Counted from the first letter of the stretch, positions 12,126-24,158 are shown. The stretch: DNA of 64,000 bases from Siphonodentalium dalli (GCA_032622095.1 CP136061.1:198322935-198386934), one strand, 5' to 3'. The notes: generated by a model from the letters alone, not told the origin. A program made the numbers and translations.

Positions 12126-13408
12126 ATGGAGTACTCCGATCGGTAGGTATATATGTATTTATTCTCTCTATGGAGTACTCCGATCGGTACGTATATATGT
12201 ATTTATTCTCTCTATGGAGTACTCCGATCGGTAAGTATATATGTATTTATTCTCTCTATGGAGTACTCCGATCGGTACGTATATATGTATTTATTCTCTC
12301 TATGGAGTACTCCGACCGGTACGTATATATGTATTTATTCTCTCTATGGAGTACTCGATCGGTACGTTTATATGTATTTATTATCTCTATGGAGTACTCC
12401 GACCGGTACGTATATTTGTATTTATTCTCTCTATGGAGTACTCCGATCGGTACGTTTATATGTATTTATTCTCTCTATATATGGAGTACTCCGATCGGTA
12501 CGTATATATGTATTTATTCTCTCTATGGAGTACTCCGATCGGTACGTATATGTGTATTTATTCTCTCTATGGAGTACTCCGATCGGTACGTATATGTGTA
12601 TTTATTCTCTCTATGGAGTACTCCGATCGGTACGTATATGTGTATTTATTCTCTCTATGGAGTACTCCGATCGGTACGTATATTTGTATTTATTCTCTCT
12701 ATGGAGTACTCCGATCGGTACGTATATATGTATTTATTCTCTCTATATATGGAGTACTCCGATCGGTACGTATATGTGTATTTATTCTCTCTATGGAGTA
12801 CTCCGATCGTTACGTATATATGTATTTATTCTCTCTATGGAGTACTCCGATCGGTACGTATATATGTATTTATTCTCGCTATGGAGTACTCCGATCGGTA
12901 CATATATATGTATTTATTCTCTCTATGAAGTACTCCGATCGGTACGTATATTTGTATTTATTCTCTCTATGGAGTACTCCGATCGGTACGTATATATGTA
13001 TTTATTCTCTCTATGGAGTACTCCGATCGGTACGTATATATGTATTTATTCTCTCTATGGAGTACTCCGATCGGTACGTATATATGTATTTATTCTCTCT
13101 ATGGAGTACTCCGATCGGTACATATATATGTATTTATTCTCTCTATGGAGTACTCCGATCGGCACGTATATTTGTATTTATTCTCTCTATGGAGTACTCC
13201 GATCGGTACGTATATATGTATTTATTCTCTCTATGGAGTACTCCGATCGGTACGTATATATGTATTTATTCTCTCTATGGAGTACTCCGATCGGTACGTA
13301 TATTTGTATTTATTCTCTCTATGGAGTACTCCGATCGGTACGTATATATGTATTTATTCTCTCTATGGAGTACTCCGATCGGTACGTATATATGTATTTA
13401 TTCTCTCT
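12126..13408. repeat. 44-bp minisatellite, about 29 copies
   Basis: The unit begins ATGGAGTACTCCGATCGGTA and continues CGTATATATGTATTTATTCT then CTCT. About 29 head-to-tail copies are present. Most are exactly 44 bp; two copies carry an extra TATA (starts near 12480 and 12748) and one is 42 bp (12346). Variation is concentrated at the position giving TATATATG, TATATTTG or TATATGTG. The unit is built of overlapping palindromes (GGAGTACTCC, CCGATCGG, TACGTA). It contains no stop codon in any plus frame, and because 44 is not a multiple of 3 the frames rotate; this explains the long spurious frames (up to 457 codons) across it. Confidence 0.95.
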
Positions 13409-14119
13409 ACAATATCCGAAGTCAAGCTTCGTCGGCAATATCATAGAAATACTTCGTTTAAACGGGATCGCGATGGACCAATCTGATGAAAAGAACGTTT
13501 GCTACTTCACAACTTCCGATATATGACAATGACTTGAAGTATTTATTGATTTATAAACATATATTATAAATAAATAGTTTTGTATTAGATCAATTAATTT
13601 CGTTTGTTTGCTTCATGAAAACAAGTTACGACGTCATGATTTGCTTCGTGAGGTCAAAACGTCATTTGTCTTTGCCAGCCGGAATCCAGATAAGACTGCA
13701 CTTGTAAGTTTGTCATGTCGTCTCCGAACTAACTTACTGATTTCGCATCACTATAGAATAGACCAATGTGATTATGAATGTCCCTTGTTATAATAACTGC
13801 GTATACACACATTCAACAGTTCAACCGAGCTAGTTGCAAACAAATTCAGCTCGTTCAGAAGAGTGTTACATAATCATGGACTTGTCTACATGGGTTTCGT
13901 TCGGGAGAAGGTATAAAGTTTCGAATTTTCAACTGCACCTCCCCCTTGAAACAGGTAAAATTCACACCTCTTGTGTTCTAATTTTTAGATAAAAATGCAT
14001 TGGATTCATATCAATAAAACAGACTGCGTGTGAGTGAATTACGTGAAATATGGAGAGTGGTGGGGATCGTCGACAAAATGCATGGGGTTCATCGGGTTTC
14101 ATATTCAATATACTTTCAG
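13409..14119. other. Unassigned sequence between minisatellite and first visible SLC16 exon
   Basis: No gene or RNA recognised. Most likely intron. Confidence 0.3.
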
Positions 14120-14298
14120 ATGTTCCAATGCAAGGCGGAAGTTGATATTGGTTTCATATTTGTACCCGTGCCTGCTGGCCCGGCTCCCAGAATATTCTTT
14201 GGCGGTCCTTGTTGTCGAATTCATTTCCGGTTTCGGCGAAAGCCGTGTCGTTGCGCAGAATATATACTCTGTGTTCGTCGGGATTTCATCTGTTGGGT
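14120..14298 (+). CDS. SLC16/MCT-like transporter, candidate exon for TM1-TM2 (5' border uncertain)
   Basis: The 3' half reads YSLAVLVVEFISGFGESR then AQNIYSVFVGISSVG, which fits the start of monocarboxylate transporters (...YSFGVxxVEFxxxFGESRxxxxWIxSixxGvssxxG). It ends in GGG T and a GTGAGT donor at 14299. The leftover base joins the next exon (18231) in phase 1 to give Cys. The 5' border is not clear: acceptors are possible at TTTCAG (exon from 14120) or CTCCCAG (from 14191). Upstream in the same frame is a hydrophobic stretch of the right length for the rest of TM1 (LILVSYLYPCLLARLPE), but the family signature DGGxGW is missing. Either an earlier exon supplies it or this end has decayed. 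Neighbours: the confident exons at 18.2, 20.8 and 36.5 kb. Confidence 0.55.
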
Positions 14299-15902
14299 GT
14301 GAGTATACTGCTGTGTAAAGTATATATAATTAAGCACGTACACGCATCTGATAGACGTTATTAGCCGAACCATTCAACTAAATGCAGGCAATGCAGATCA
14401 GATAAACGTTACGAAGGGTTTTACATTGAATATGTCTAACTTCTCCACTAGCTCAATTGCATCATATTATACTATTATCCACGGTTTGGTTTGAGATCGT
14501 GTCCAATGGTAGTTCAGCTGTAGTCTGTTGATACCGATTTGGCGATCGGGATTATTTTTTTTATTTTTTTCCACACTCTGATGGTCAGTTACTATATTTT
14601 CACTGTACAGCGCTATGAAACCCACGAAACACTGTTCTAATGCTGTTGTTTGTTTTTTGTGCGTTTTATGCCGCGATTGTTCGATCGAGAATCGGAATCA
14701 TCACTAAAAAAAACCCACGAAACTCGGTAGAGAACCAAATCTCTATTAGTTGTTCCCCCACAGTGAGATGCAAGCTCTAGGTTACAATCAACTAAATATT
14801 TCCCATAGGCGACAGTGTTAGGGTTAAGCCATGCCCACGATTCAGTACCGTACTGAGCCAAACTTTAAATATGTTTGCGTGTATAGAACTCCACGTTATA
14901 TATAAGTTGTCAAAAAAGACGGAAATGGTGCCTCACCATACTTATTCCTGGAAATAAATTGGCATTTCCACAACTACCCCCTTTTGTGCACCAAATTTCA
15001 AAATTGAAAAATACCCCACCCCTACCAAATTGGCGACCAATGTAGCCGCTTGACGAACAATCCCACACAAATGACCGAGGAATTAACATAGCCTATGAAT
15101 TTCATTTTTCTTTCACATTAAACAACCGAAGATATTATACACCATTCAGCTGCCGGTATTTTTTTTAATGCTGACTCGAGTTTCCCTACACAAATGCCAA
15201 GGGGCATAATTTCAATTATTTAGTTGCTTATAATATAACCTCTATCACGCAGTCTCGCTATCCCCCATGCAACATATAGGTGAGCCGATATACGCTGCAT
15301 TGTATAGGGCTTGGTCCGCACCGTCGAATATCATGCGAAAGTCAAGATTAATGCAGCAGATTATTATATTAAAACATGCGGTATACTATCGCATTGATGC
15401 TTACTGGGACACCCCGCGCTGTGTGACATTAACTGGATCCCCGATAAATAAATATAAATAAAACGTTATGCACTTATAAATCATTCTGTTGACAACCCCT
15501 TCATCCATAGCATTGGAATCGGGTTGACATCCGTGACAGCTGTATAATATTCGAGATTGCAATCGCCTAATGACCATGTACCTGATTCCATCGTTCATTT
15601 TTCGTCTGACAATGTTACATTGTTAGAAAAAAATACTGACAGGCCGAGAGGAAAATACTGGTATTTTTGCTATAACCATCTTCCTCTCACTGCTAAATCG
15701 CGTTCGCCGTGAATCAAATAAGGCAGTTGCTATATGTAACCCGATCCCAAATTTAGAAAATAACGAGGCGTTTTTATGCCATCGATATCTCATGGAAATG
15801 CTATACTGTGACCTGTTCTAGCCATGTTCTAGGATGAGGTTCTACTCTGTACCACAGCATCACCAAAAGTATTGAACATTTTCGATTTTGGGGCTTCAAA
15901 TT
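14299..15902. other. SLC16 intron sequence, no feature recognised
   Basis: Lies between the 14.1 kb and 18.2 kb exons. AT-rich with short homopolymers. The minus and plus frames over it have no recognisable content. Confidence 0.35.
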
Positions 15903-16350
15903 AAAGGTACTAAATTCGACCAGACAGTCCTCATATCATCAAGATACAACAACAATATTTCTTCAAAATACGCTTTTGTTATCAGAATCGATCAATTGCA
16001 ACACAATAATGCTCATCACTGTCAAATATAGTATCAAATTTCCCAAAACCTGTTATTTATCAACAGTTTGTTCAAAGAAATATGGCCGTATTATCACTTG
16101 AGTATCACGAAATTTGGCCATATATCACCACTTGATTTTAGAGCTATCCATCTTCATCCGCAATTTTGTCCGAGACCTTCCGTTTGACGAAGTTTTTCAA
16201 TTGCAGATCTCGAGAAATAACAAACTTCCAAAATCGATACCTGACCACTCTGAGCATTGATGGGTGGGTTCCTCGACTCGAATAAAATATTTGTTTACCC
16301 CCGAAGCCAAAGAAATAGTAATTTAGGAGCGTTAATTCGGATAGTGCATA
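15903..16350. mobile_element. TIR element copy related to 57.66-58.39 kb
   Basis: It starts with AAAGGTACTAAATTCGACC and ends near GGAGCGTTAATTCGGATAG, the same ends as the element at 57.66 kb (AAAGGTACTCAATCCGAT and its complement). The interior is also shared: CGAGAAATAACAAACTTC, GGGTGG.TTCCTCGACTC and AAGCCAAAGAAATAGTAATT. This copy lacks the nested insertion present at 57.98 kb and thus serves as its empty-site control. No transposase. Confidence 0.65.
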
Positions 16351-18052
16351 TTTAATTGTATTTGAATAGGATGGGCGCCGGTGTTGCACCGAAGCTGAAA
16401 ATATCATAAGGGGCGATCAATGTACCGAGGAATATGTATTGTTGTGTGTCCTGGCTATTTTTTTTACCAAGAGGGTGCATATGTGAAAGTACGCATATTT
16501 TGGCTTGTTCGCTATAACCCGTTCTGCCGCAAATACAAATGTGACAAAATCAGAAATTGTATGAGAAATTGTATGAGAATTGACACCAGTGTTCGATATA
16601 ATATAATAAACAATACATGTCTTGTCGTTGACTATGCCAAAAATAGAGGTCCTTGATGAGGAATAGTCCACGATCTGCAGGCGATTGGACTGGTCCTCCT
16701 CACGGGCTACTATAGTGGCACAGTAAACTCTATATAAGTCATGCACCATCTATAGAATAGCTTCACTCCAAAAACGTTGTCACAAAGTTAGAGTACGGAT
16801 CACATATACATGTTCAAGGCATATCTTCAGCTCTGATTGCAAATCAATTTAAGAAGACAAAGACTCAGACGCGACATATTAGTTTTTATGCCATGATTAC
16901 GCACTCTATACTATAGTATTAACGGTCATTGTGAAGAAAAAAAGTGGTTAATCGCCACTGTAGGTGTAAAGGCACGCTGTGGGAATAAACGTGTCCCATA
17001 CATTTTGAACAGCAAAGTTATATACCTTGTGTTTATTGTACAGAAAACCGCGTTAATAAAAACAGTATATATAGACCACCTAGAATGTCTTGCTATCGGG
17101 CCCTTATAGTGGGCATTTGGGTGGTGAGGCCATATATATGCGTATTTATGCATTACCATGCACGGGCAAGTACCTCATACACATACATAATGTTTGTGCC
17201 ATGACTGTTATGCATGTGATTATCTACATGTATATAATATATGGATGTAAAAAATATCAAAGACATACTAATTTACAGACTAAACATATTTAATTCATAA
17301 CTAGATTATATAGCGTTATCCCGATTAATTGTGTATTGAAACCTCACATTGCGAAACGACAAGATACGCTTCAACGCTTTGTAATAATTATATTGATTTG
17401 ACGCATGTTATCACTTGTTTCCCACTTAAGTAGACCTTTATTCGATTAGCCCAAAATCATATCAGCTACTTTCATTGCAATATGATTCTTGAAACATAAT
17501 AATCTGATCCGATATATACATATCGTATTATCACCGGGATCTAGTGTGGCTATTCCCAAAATAATCGCCCGGATTAAATATGCAGCTAACCTCGTTATTG
17601 CATCTTGCGTGAATATTTAAAATACGGATTATAGATGGGTATTGTTGATAAATAGTCACACCCATTAAACCCTCCATAAACAGAAATAATAATATAGACA
17701 GATTTATTTCTTATACAAATCATAAATATAGTATAAATATGATGTAGTAAACGACACAAGCCATATTATGACACAGTACAATACGTACATAGTGTGTGGT
17801 AAGCAAAACACTCAAAACTTGGTATGGTGACCCCACTAATGAACTTTGGTTTTACAACATACTGGTATAGCACTCGCTAATCCTCGCCACTCAAGATTTC
17901 GGTGTTCAGTATGTGTCACTGTTAATCACTCTCCCAAAAATAATCGCACATTCTTTACGTGCTGCATTTAAACAAACGCGCGGCTCACACAACATGTGTT
18001 TTGTAGATAATATCGCATTCGTACTATCTTTATACTAAACTACTAATATATT
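16351..18052. other. SLC16 intron sequence with repeat fragments
   Basis: No gene recognised. Includes a fragment (about 17630-17700) similar to the 61.7-62.1 kb element (ATAGTCACACCC and CCATAAACAGAAA) and a GTGTGGTAAGCAAAACACTC word at about 17795 that recurs near 27.34, 28.47 and 33.08 kb. Confidence 0.35.
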
Positions 18053-18145
18053 CTGGAGGAAAATTTCATAATTTTGTAACTTTTATTTCTAAATTATAAC
18101 CTACAACCAAGGCCAACCGTGCCTTTAATGTATTCTGATAAGGAC
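18053..18145. repeat. Repeat end shared with 22.63 kb
   Basis: The reverse complement reads TTAAAGGCACGGTTGGCCTT..., matching 22627-22700 (TTAAAGGCACGGATGACCTT...) through AATTTAGAAA.AAAAGTTAC. Probably the terminus of a dispersed MITE. Confidence 0.5.
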
Positions 18146-18230
18146 AATTTGACGATATATCGACCACTAAATTATGTTGGCTGTGTGTATCCGGGACTAC
18201 TTCAATTATGATGTCAGAATCGCATTACAG

Positions 18231-18374
18231 GTGTGTTCGCTGGATTCGTCGTGTCCCTATTCGGTCTCGGTAAATCTGAGTGTGTCGGGATGACACTGCA
18301 GTCCGTTGGCTTCTTCCTGGGATATTTTGCAGAATCTGCCACGGCCGTTATCCTGTTAACTAGTGTGGTAGCTG
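18231..18374 (+). CDS. SLC16/MCT-like transporter, 144-bp exon (TM2-TM4 region)
   Basis: Bounded by CATTACAG and a perfect GTAAGT donor, phase 1 at both ends. It encodes VFAGFVVSLFGLGKSECVGM then a hydrophobic stretch ending LLTSVVAG, which continues into the next exon as GLGTTLIYASILTIAAEYGG. This matches the family pattern in which TM2, a short loop, TM3 and the start of TM4 (GxGxxxxYxxxxxxxxxYFxxrR) follow one another. Exon length and phase agree with what I recall of the third exon in vertebrate SLC16 genes. The protein would be an integral plasma-membrane transporter of the major facilitator superfamily. An AAATCTGAGTGT..GGGATG stretch replaces the usual 'GxRxVmixGG' loop and is divergent, so the substrate cannot be inferred. 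Confidence 0.8.
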
Positions 18375-20788
18375 GTAAGTAATCGACTTGTATCGTGTAC
18401 AACACAATTTAGCTCCACCCGACGTGACAGGCAATATAATGTCAATATATACTTATATCAATATCTACTTTTAAATATTTATCGAGCTACTAAATGTAAT
18501 CTTAAAGATTATATGGGGCTATTAAATCTATATTTTGGAAGGTTGGATGAGGGCTGGGCCCAAATCCCAGTCTGAAGTAATATTTCATTGCTTAGTTGTT
18601 CATCGACTAATATAACTATGACAGAGTATGTCATAATTGACCATCAGTTATTCTTAACGAACTAATCTAGGAGCTGTGAGCAGTCAGTGAGGAACTTCTC
18701 CAATTTTGACCAACCTTTTGGTAGCCATCTTTGATCTTAGATGGGGTGGAAATTTTATTTTCTGTCTTATAAGTATATAACACCACGAGACAATGTAAAG
18801 TTATGGATATTTCATAAAATATACGCTCTAAAATTTAGATCAAATTAAACGGATGTGGCGCCTTGTCCCAAACTTGCCATCTAGTAGGTCAACGTCTATC
18901 GATTTCGCGGGCGCTGGCAGGGGACGGGGATCATCACAAAACAAACGTTGTACTATATATTTGTACATTAGTTATGTAAGTGACATTGTTTTGTCACTTA
19001 AGTTATGGTGCAAATTTATTTATGAATGTAACAAGTTTGAATTTTTGCGCTCGGTCGAGATATTATTGTCAAAGATCCATACACAAATTGTGAATTAAAT
19101 CGGTTGACGTTTGTTCAAGTTATCACGCTATAATGGCCTCAACATTGACAAACTAAGGGACATAACAGGTATAACTCCGGTAAAATATCGTGTGAAAGAC
19201 CAATATACTAAATGTGAATGCTCTCGGTTGATGTCTGTTCAAGTTATCGCGCTAACGGCCATAACATAGATATAAATAGAACAAGAGACAACACTGTGGT
19301 AAAAAGTTGGGATGGACCCGATTTTCTTTGTGCATATGACGCACAAAGTTATAAACCCATTAACCACAAATCATGCTTATGCTGATACTCCGGTATATTA
19401 TCTGTTGGTTTTGCAAAAGTTCGGACCAGACTTTTGAGAGATCATGGCATTACTTACATGTACATTTATGATATTGATTGCACCTGTAGTCCTAGTTATC
19501 GACATTTTAAACTCAACTTAGATCCATGCTACAGTCCGATCAGATTCAAAGCCTGTGACACTTGGTCATGTCCCCAAAAGTTAAAGTGCAAAACAATAGG
19601 CGATGAGTGCGCAGCTGAACATTTGAACAGATTGATTCAGAATAACTATAGGTGCATCCAATAATTAACTGTTTTAAGACTGACAATTATTGGCGTGATC
19701 AATACGAATACGTTATCACTTATACGACATGTATTGTTTCTGAGGTAGGCCTGATAATTCCCGACATAATAGAGTTGTCGAATATAGTCTTTATAGGCAG
19801 TTACTTAGATTTTTGTACATTTGTTTTCCATTTAAAAACACCGTGGGGCTGATTTGGGCATATTTAAACGTGTTTCAACTACACGATTTATTAAAAAATA
19901 ACACTATATATCTCTACTATATAAATACAATAACATAATTAAATATTAACTTACATTCTGGTGAAGCCATACACATGTTCAAATATATAGTTCAAATGGT
20001 CTTTCAATGGTGCTGAACTATGTGGTTATTGGAAACTCTATTTGAGAGTCCAACACATAGAGGTTTTGAAATGTCTGGATATTTACCAGGTCTGTTCACA
20101 TTGTAGTTGCCAAAAATGGATCACCCCGTGATATCACCTCCGGGAGTGATCAGAATGCATATGTTTGGATATTGGAAATGTTATAGAGGATATATTTCTC
20201 TTCAAAATGGAATAAAACCGACTAAGTCCAAGTTTGTTCTATATATTGACCCTAAAATTTGAGTATATCGACCAGACTAACAGGCCAGGCCAGCAACCCA
20301 ATAGTTTTTTTCAAGAGCGTCCAAATGTTGAGTATTTACGCGGCCATTTTGTTTGCTTTAACAAATTCAAGGGATATTCCGTTTTTATATTATAAACACG
20401 GACTTCACTTGAATATATGTGAGTTTCAAAATTTGTTATAATTAGGTATTGGACAAGCGGCCATAAGTTTTGGCAACCATTTATTTCAACGAATATTCAC
20501 AGTTTATATAAACACCAACTTCACGCTTTATTTAAAATTGACATTCATACGAATATCTGCCAAAAATGATTCTGATGTCGATTGATCCTATCCATATTTG
20601 TTTTCCTTTTGACATTTGACCATGGCAAATGTCGGTCCAGATATATGGAATAGCTCTCATTTTAATTACGTCATCCGTGTATACAATTTTATATGCTATG
20701 TGGGTTTCAATTAGAGCATGTCGACATATTTGAGGTTTTACTTGCCCTTCCCAAAAACAAAACACTCAACCACTTGCTTGAATTCCAG
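18375..20788. other. SLC16 intron
   Basis: Intron between two exons whose phases match. The short frames inside (for example a Cys-rich one at 19.43-19.66 kb) have no supporting evidence. No clear repeats recognised. Confidence 0.6.
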
Positions 20789-21538
20789 GACTTGGGACAA
20801 CCTTAATCTATGCGTCAATATTGACAATTGCGGCAGAATATGGAGGCAAGAGAGGAAGGCAATGGCTAGTTACATTTTCCGTCGTTGTAGCTTGTGGTAC
20901 CGCAGCTGGGCCTGCGGTATTTCGCTTCGTAATATCGCAGTATGGCTGGCGGGGATCGTGCCTACTGATGAGTGCTGCCCTTCTACAACATATTCCCATG
21001 GCGATGCTTGTCTACGTCACAGAGAGAGGAAGTAAACGAACTGTCAAAGGACACTGGAAAGGAATACAAGCTAGCGTGAACAAGATTGGCTTTTGGAGAC
21101 TCGTTAAAGTTATCATAGCATGTGGTTTAACATACAGTATTATGTATGGATATGGAATCTACATTGTCGATATGGTATACTCGAAAGGATACACAAAGGA
21201 CGAAAGCGCTTTCGTTGCCACTCTTGTCGGAGTTGGTAATATTGGCGGCCAGCTTGCGACACTGTTATATGTTCTGCTTACCAAAAGAGTCTCCCCCATC
21301 CCATTCTCAGTCGCCCTCCTGGCTTGTGCTGTAATCCCCTTCGGATACACCAGGACAGACAACTACAGCAACCTGTGTGTGCTGGCAGTCTTCCATGGAG
21401 TATTGGTCGGAGTAGTGAGTCCTCTAACGAAACTCGTGACGAAAGATAATACTGACACAAGCGACATGCTTAACATTGGAATAGGGATATATGTTACTGT
21501 TGATGGTTCTGTCCGATTGAGTGCTGGACCAATAGCAG
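20789..21538 (+). CDS. SLC16/MCT-like transporter, main exon (TM4-TM10)
   Basis: This 750-bp exon lies between AATTCCAG and GTAAAT and is open throughout (249 full codons plus split codons, phase 1 at both ends). Visible family marks: GLGTTLIYASILTIAAEYGG followed by the basic KRGRQW (loop after TM4), YGWRGSCLLMSAALLQHIPM (TM5-TM6), a short basic cytoplasmic loop (RGSKRTVKGHWKG), TM7 with LTYSIMYGYGIYIVDMVY..KGY, TM8 VATLVGVGNIGGQLATLLYV, TM9-TM10 hydrophobic segments and GIGIYVTVDGSVRLSAGPIAG before the splice. The central loop is much shorter than in many MCTs. At the TM8 site where proton-linked MCT1-4 have Asp...Arg four residues apart, this protein appears to have Asn...Gln, so proton-lactate transport is not to be assumed. 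Orphan SLC16 member is the safest name. Confidence 0.9.
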
Positions 21539-21604
21539 GTAAATTATACATCTAAATGCACACTGGCATGGGTTTACTTTCTCATCCATATCTACATACA
21601 TGTA

Positions 21605-21880
21605 CAGAACGACATTAGTGTGCGTATGTGTTTGTTTATGCGGGGCGAGTGCTATCACTGAAAGATAGAACGAGAGGAGCATACAGCCTCGAGTTCCATC
21701 ATCTCACATTGGCACACCTGACGTAGCGACAAACCAATTAAGACACGTGTCATCTGTGTTTATTAAAAGCCACGTACCCGTCCTAGAATCTGTGATTTAA
21801 AAAACAGACTTACAATGTTATTCAGGAATGTACACATGCATACAGGGCTTGATTAGTCATGTGTGATGATTCTTTTATTT
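21605..21880. repeat. Third locus of the 7.8-8.5 kb hairpin repeat family
   Basis: It shares ACAGAACGACA, GATAGAACGAGAGG, CCTCGAGTTC, TGTGTTTATTA, ACAGACTTACAATG, CATACAGGGCTTGAT and GTGATGATTCTTTTATTTAA with the 8 kb units in the same order. The hairpin here is much decayed. Lies in the long SLC16 intron. Confidence 0.6.
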
Positions 21881-21917
21881 AAGGACTTTAATAACCTAAT
21901 TTCCCCCCAAAATGATG

Positions 21918-22441
21918 GAGACAAAATTAAGGATTACATGTATGTTCACTTTTATTAGTAATCACAGTAACCAAACCCATTGATGCAAACTTGTTATAGT
22001 ATAATTCATGGTTGATTATGTTAGAAATACCAAATGTGAAATTTATAGAGGTTTTTCAAATCTATTTTTTCGAACCCAAATTCAACAAACACAAAGTCCC
22101 TTTTTTAAGAACAAAATATGGCATTGTGAAGAATGATGAACACTGAAAATGAAATCTACCATATGTAAACAATTGCTTCCAAGACACAAAATCCAAAGAA
22201 CACTCAGAAATGTGAGTATATATTTATTGTTCACCATCCTTCACAGTGTTATGTACACATACCCATATTTTTTCTTAGATAAATATGGACTTGTGTTTGT
22301 TGAATTTGGGTTCGAAAAAGGTTTCACATTTTGTATTTCTAACATACGCCACCATGAATTATACTCTTAAAAAGTTGCAAGAGTGGGTTTGGTTGCTCTG
22401 ATTACTAACAAAGCTGAACAATCCTTAATTTTGTGTCTATC
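21918..22441. repeat. Long fold-back, about 225-bp arms
   Basis: The left arm (about 21918-22140) and right arm (about 22210-22441) match in inverted order. Paired blocks include ACAAAATTAAGGATT, TTAGTAATCA, CAACCAAACCCA, GTATAATTCATGGT, TATGTTAGAAATAC, AAATGTGAAA and CGAACCCAAATTCAACAAAC. The loop is about 70 bp. I estimate 75-80% pairing with small indels. Confidence 0.85.
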
Positions 22442-23184
22442 AAATATGGGTTGAAAATGGGTTAGCAAAGTCCTTAACATTAACGGTGTCATGATTGTGT
22501 ACTTTTAAGATATCAAATTAATTTGAAATGGAATGTCATTTGATCAAGTAGATACTCAATATTGACTATATTTCATAACGCTGAAATGCCTGATATAATC
22601 CCAACCTACATGCTGTATATAGGGGCTTTAAAGGCACGGATGACCTTCGTTATAGGTTGTAATTTAGAAACAAAAGTTACCAATTTATGAAAATGTCCTC
22701 AAAAATATACGAAAGGTAAAGTATGATGATGGTATGCATGGATACGATATAATCTACAGGCACACTTCGTGGGCGAAAATAATCAGTGTTCGGTTATGTT
22801 ATTTATTCGCGAAAAACACGTTGTTTGGTTTATCACGAGAGAGTCACGAAGTTACCCGTAGATTTTCGGAAATCGTCGTCTATTGTCGCGAAACTTCCAC
22901 ATAAACAACAACCATTTGTTCGAATAACATCACAGTACAGGGTTTAACCCTTCTCCAATCTGGTTCGAGGCGCACATTCCCCACATACGATTTCTCATTC
23001 ACATACACAAAAGACAATCGCCACTTAGTGACAAAAATCTATAATAAACATGAATAAACATAAAGCAATGATAGCAACCACCCCAGTGGGTGTTTATACC
23101 TAAATGCATGTGAATTATGACGTCATATAATTTTTCTATATTTCTATACCAAGAGTGAAAATAGCGTGTATGCTTTCTTGTAAA
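22442..23184. other. Intronic or intergenic stretch with repeat fragment
   Basis: 22627-22700 is the second copy of the TTAAAGGCACGG family noted at 18.1 kb. No gene seen. Confidence 0.35.
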
Positions 23185-23350
23185 TTTCACACGTGACTTC
23201 CGGGAGGTTACTGCGCAGAATCCAGCAGAAACTGATCGAAGAATTACGTTTTCTTCACTTCAACTTCAACACAATCGACTGTTAGTAACGGTGTTCTGAG
23301 TTAGGAGAGCAGCGTGCTCCGAAGACAACCGAGACGGAGGAATTTACATA
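23185..23350 (+). promoter_or_regulatory. Promoter-like cluster (E-box, ETS, NRF-1-like words)
   Basis: Within about 30 bases lie CACGTGAC (E-box/USF type), ACTTCCGG (ETS type) and TGCGCA (NRF-1-like), followed by CpG-bearing sequence. This is the usual make-up of a TATA-less housekeeping promoter. It could serve the reading frame at 24155-25507; AG/GT pairs at about 23961 and 24012 would allow short untranslated exons between. Evidence is motif-only. Confidence 0.3.
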
Positions 23351-24118
23351 CAAGTACAACAACAACAACGATTGCCGATGATCACTTTTTAATTGTCCTC
23401 ACTGAGTCATTCAGAGACTCAATCAAATAATAGATTAATCGAGGATTAATCACAGCCTTTCTAGTCTGATAACATGGCATTCGGTAAAATATTACTGTGG
23501 CACAGTTTGTGATTAGCCATCTCGATTGTAAACAAATCTTCTACTCGAAATTTGTAAATTAAAAAAACAAATCAAATGTGCATGTGCGATAATCAATATC
23601 ATCCATGACCCAACCCGGACCAACATACCAAATCGCATTCACATCCACTGAGAAAATACGAAGAAGTGCGACATTACACTTTTATTTAGAGCCGGCATCG
23701 GCGTCGACAAACACTTTATATACACCGATTTCTCCACTACAAGGTCAAGGCCCACGTGGCACGAAATTGAAAAATCAACGTGTGATTGATCTGTGTTTCA
23801 TGTAATTTGCAACAATGAATGTTGTTTTGAAGATTTTATGGATTATTGTGTACCACAGATACACGAAGACTAGGCAATTCAATTTTAAGTGTATTCAATT
23901 TCATGACATCATGTGTAAACTGTGTTTGTGACATGATTATTGCACTTTCACTTTCGACAGGAGCTTGGAGGCATTGTTGAATTTGTTCTCTAATCATCAA
24001 AGGTTGCGCAGGTATTTGCTTATCATTAATTTAATCATTTGATTTAGGACTGAAAAAGAATTGTTTCTGTTTTCAAATTGAAAAGATCAATCGTACTGCC
24101 CTGCTGTACACAACAAGT

Positions 24119-24158
24119 TGTAGTAGATTTTGGGGAATTCCTGACATAGCGCGCATGC
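24119..24158. repeat. 40-bp direct repeat, copy 1
   Basis: TGTAGTAGATTTTGGGGAAT followed by TCCTGACATAGCGCGCATGC is identical to 26435-26474. It frames the duplicated reading-frame region. The ATG of the frame is formed by the last bases. Confidence 0.9.

Noticed and set aside
12126-13408. CRISPR-like regular array
   Set aside because: Head-to-tail units with no unique spacers, in animal DNA.
12101-13526. Open frames of 275-457 codons
   Set aside because: They are translations of the 44-bp minisatellite in three frames; the unit has no stop codon, so openness is not evidence for a gene.
19434-19664. Cys-rich 76-codon frame as a secreted peptide
   Set aside because: No signal peptide, no exon context, and no known cysteine spacing; chance frame in an intron is more likely.
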